The notes below the pieces were generated by a model that was given only the letters and a program-made list of their open reading frames with translations, did not search any database and had not been told where the DNA came from. A DNA stretch of 64,000 nt from Nissolia schottii (lineage: Eukaryota > Streptophyta > Magnoliopsida > Fabales > Fabaceae), in assembly GCA_003254905.1 (NCBI GenBank), contig QANU01076963.1, positions 848,648-912,647 on the forward strand, in the 5' to 3' direction. Of this stretch, positions 63,839-64,000 are shown one piece after another (within the stretch, counting starts at the first letter, position 1; each line of letters begins with the position of its first letter). The translations under genes and the position numbers were made by a program.

Positions 63839-64000
63839 TTTTGGGAACAATTTTATAATTGGATTATTTGATGAATGGGATATTTTTATTTATTTTATTG
63901 TGGTAAATTTTCCCAACATTTCACCATTTGTATAATTTACAAAACTCATGTATGATTTAGTTGTTGTTCTTTCTAATAATTATTTATAAAACAAAAAAAA

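Larger units (their letters stand above)
62081..64000. other. Intergenic to the end of the window
   Basis: AT-rich and without a gene I can recognise. It holds the hairpin at 63347-63422 and the 150-bp-period duplication at 63590-63838. Confidence 0.45.

Overview
The window reads as nuclear DNA of a flowering plant. It has intron-split genes with canonical GT-AG junctions, AT-rich intergenic DNA, three Ty1/copia retrotransposons and many small inverted-repeat elements. Gene similarity and repeat types fit a eudicot, probably a legume. That placement is inference from recognition, not from a search. A run of Ns (45152-45379) shows it is a draft assembly.

Layout. At 2.2-6.4 kb on + lies a 12-exon gene for the LCB1 subunit of serine palmitoyltransferase (sphingolipid synthesis). 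It is complete except that one base is missing in exon 9, which gives an early stop. At 8.4-10.5 kb on - lies a two-exon gene for a membrane-anchored SPRY-domain protein. At 11.8-13.2 kb lies a Mutator-like element with about 400-bp terminal inverted repeats and a perfect 9-bp target duplication. A small hAT-type MITE with a perfect 8-bp duplication is at 14.5-14.8 kb. From 19.2 to 30.0 kb, two defective copia elements stand side by side, both on the minus strand, each with LTRs and a 5-bp target duplication. From 30 to 37.8 kb there is no recognisable gene; it holds a (CT)122 microsatellite and an old gypsy-like LTR fragment.

At 37.9-38.5 kb on + is an intronless DREB A-5 (RAP2.9/RAP2.10-like) repressor with an EAR motif. 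From 38.5 to 49 kb there are no genes but many MITEs and duplicated segments. From 49.05 to 54.07 kb is a third, badly decayed copia element with a nested hAT-type element rich in AAACTCG motifs. A second element of that type and another gypsy-like LTR fragment follow. At 59.3-60.2 kb on + is a two-exon WOX4-type homeobox gene. The last 3.8 kb is AT-rich non-coding DNA with a perfect hairpin and a 150-bp-period duplication.

The four host genes (sphingolipid enzyme subunit, SPRY membrane protein, DREB repressor, WOX4 cambium regulator) show no functional link. They are separated by transposon-rich DNA. I found no convincing undescribed multi-gene system. The observations most worth following up are the frameshifted LCB1, the cluster of TGGGCY sites and the GC-rich block in a copia leader, the microhomology LTR-gag junction of the third copia, and the AAACTCG hAT-like family.
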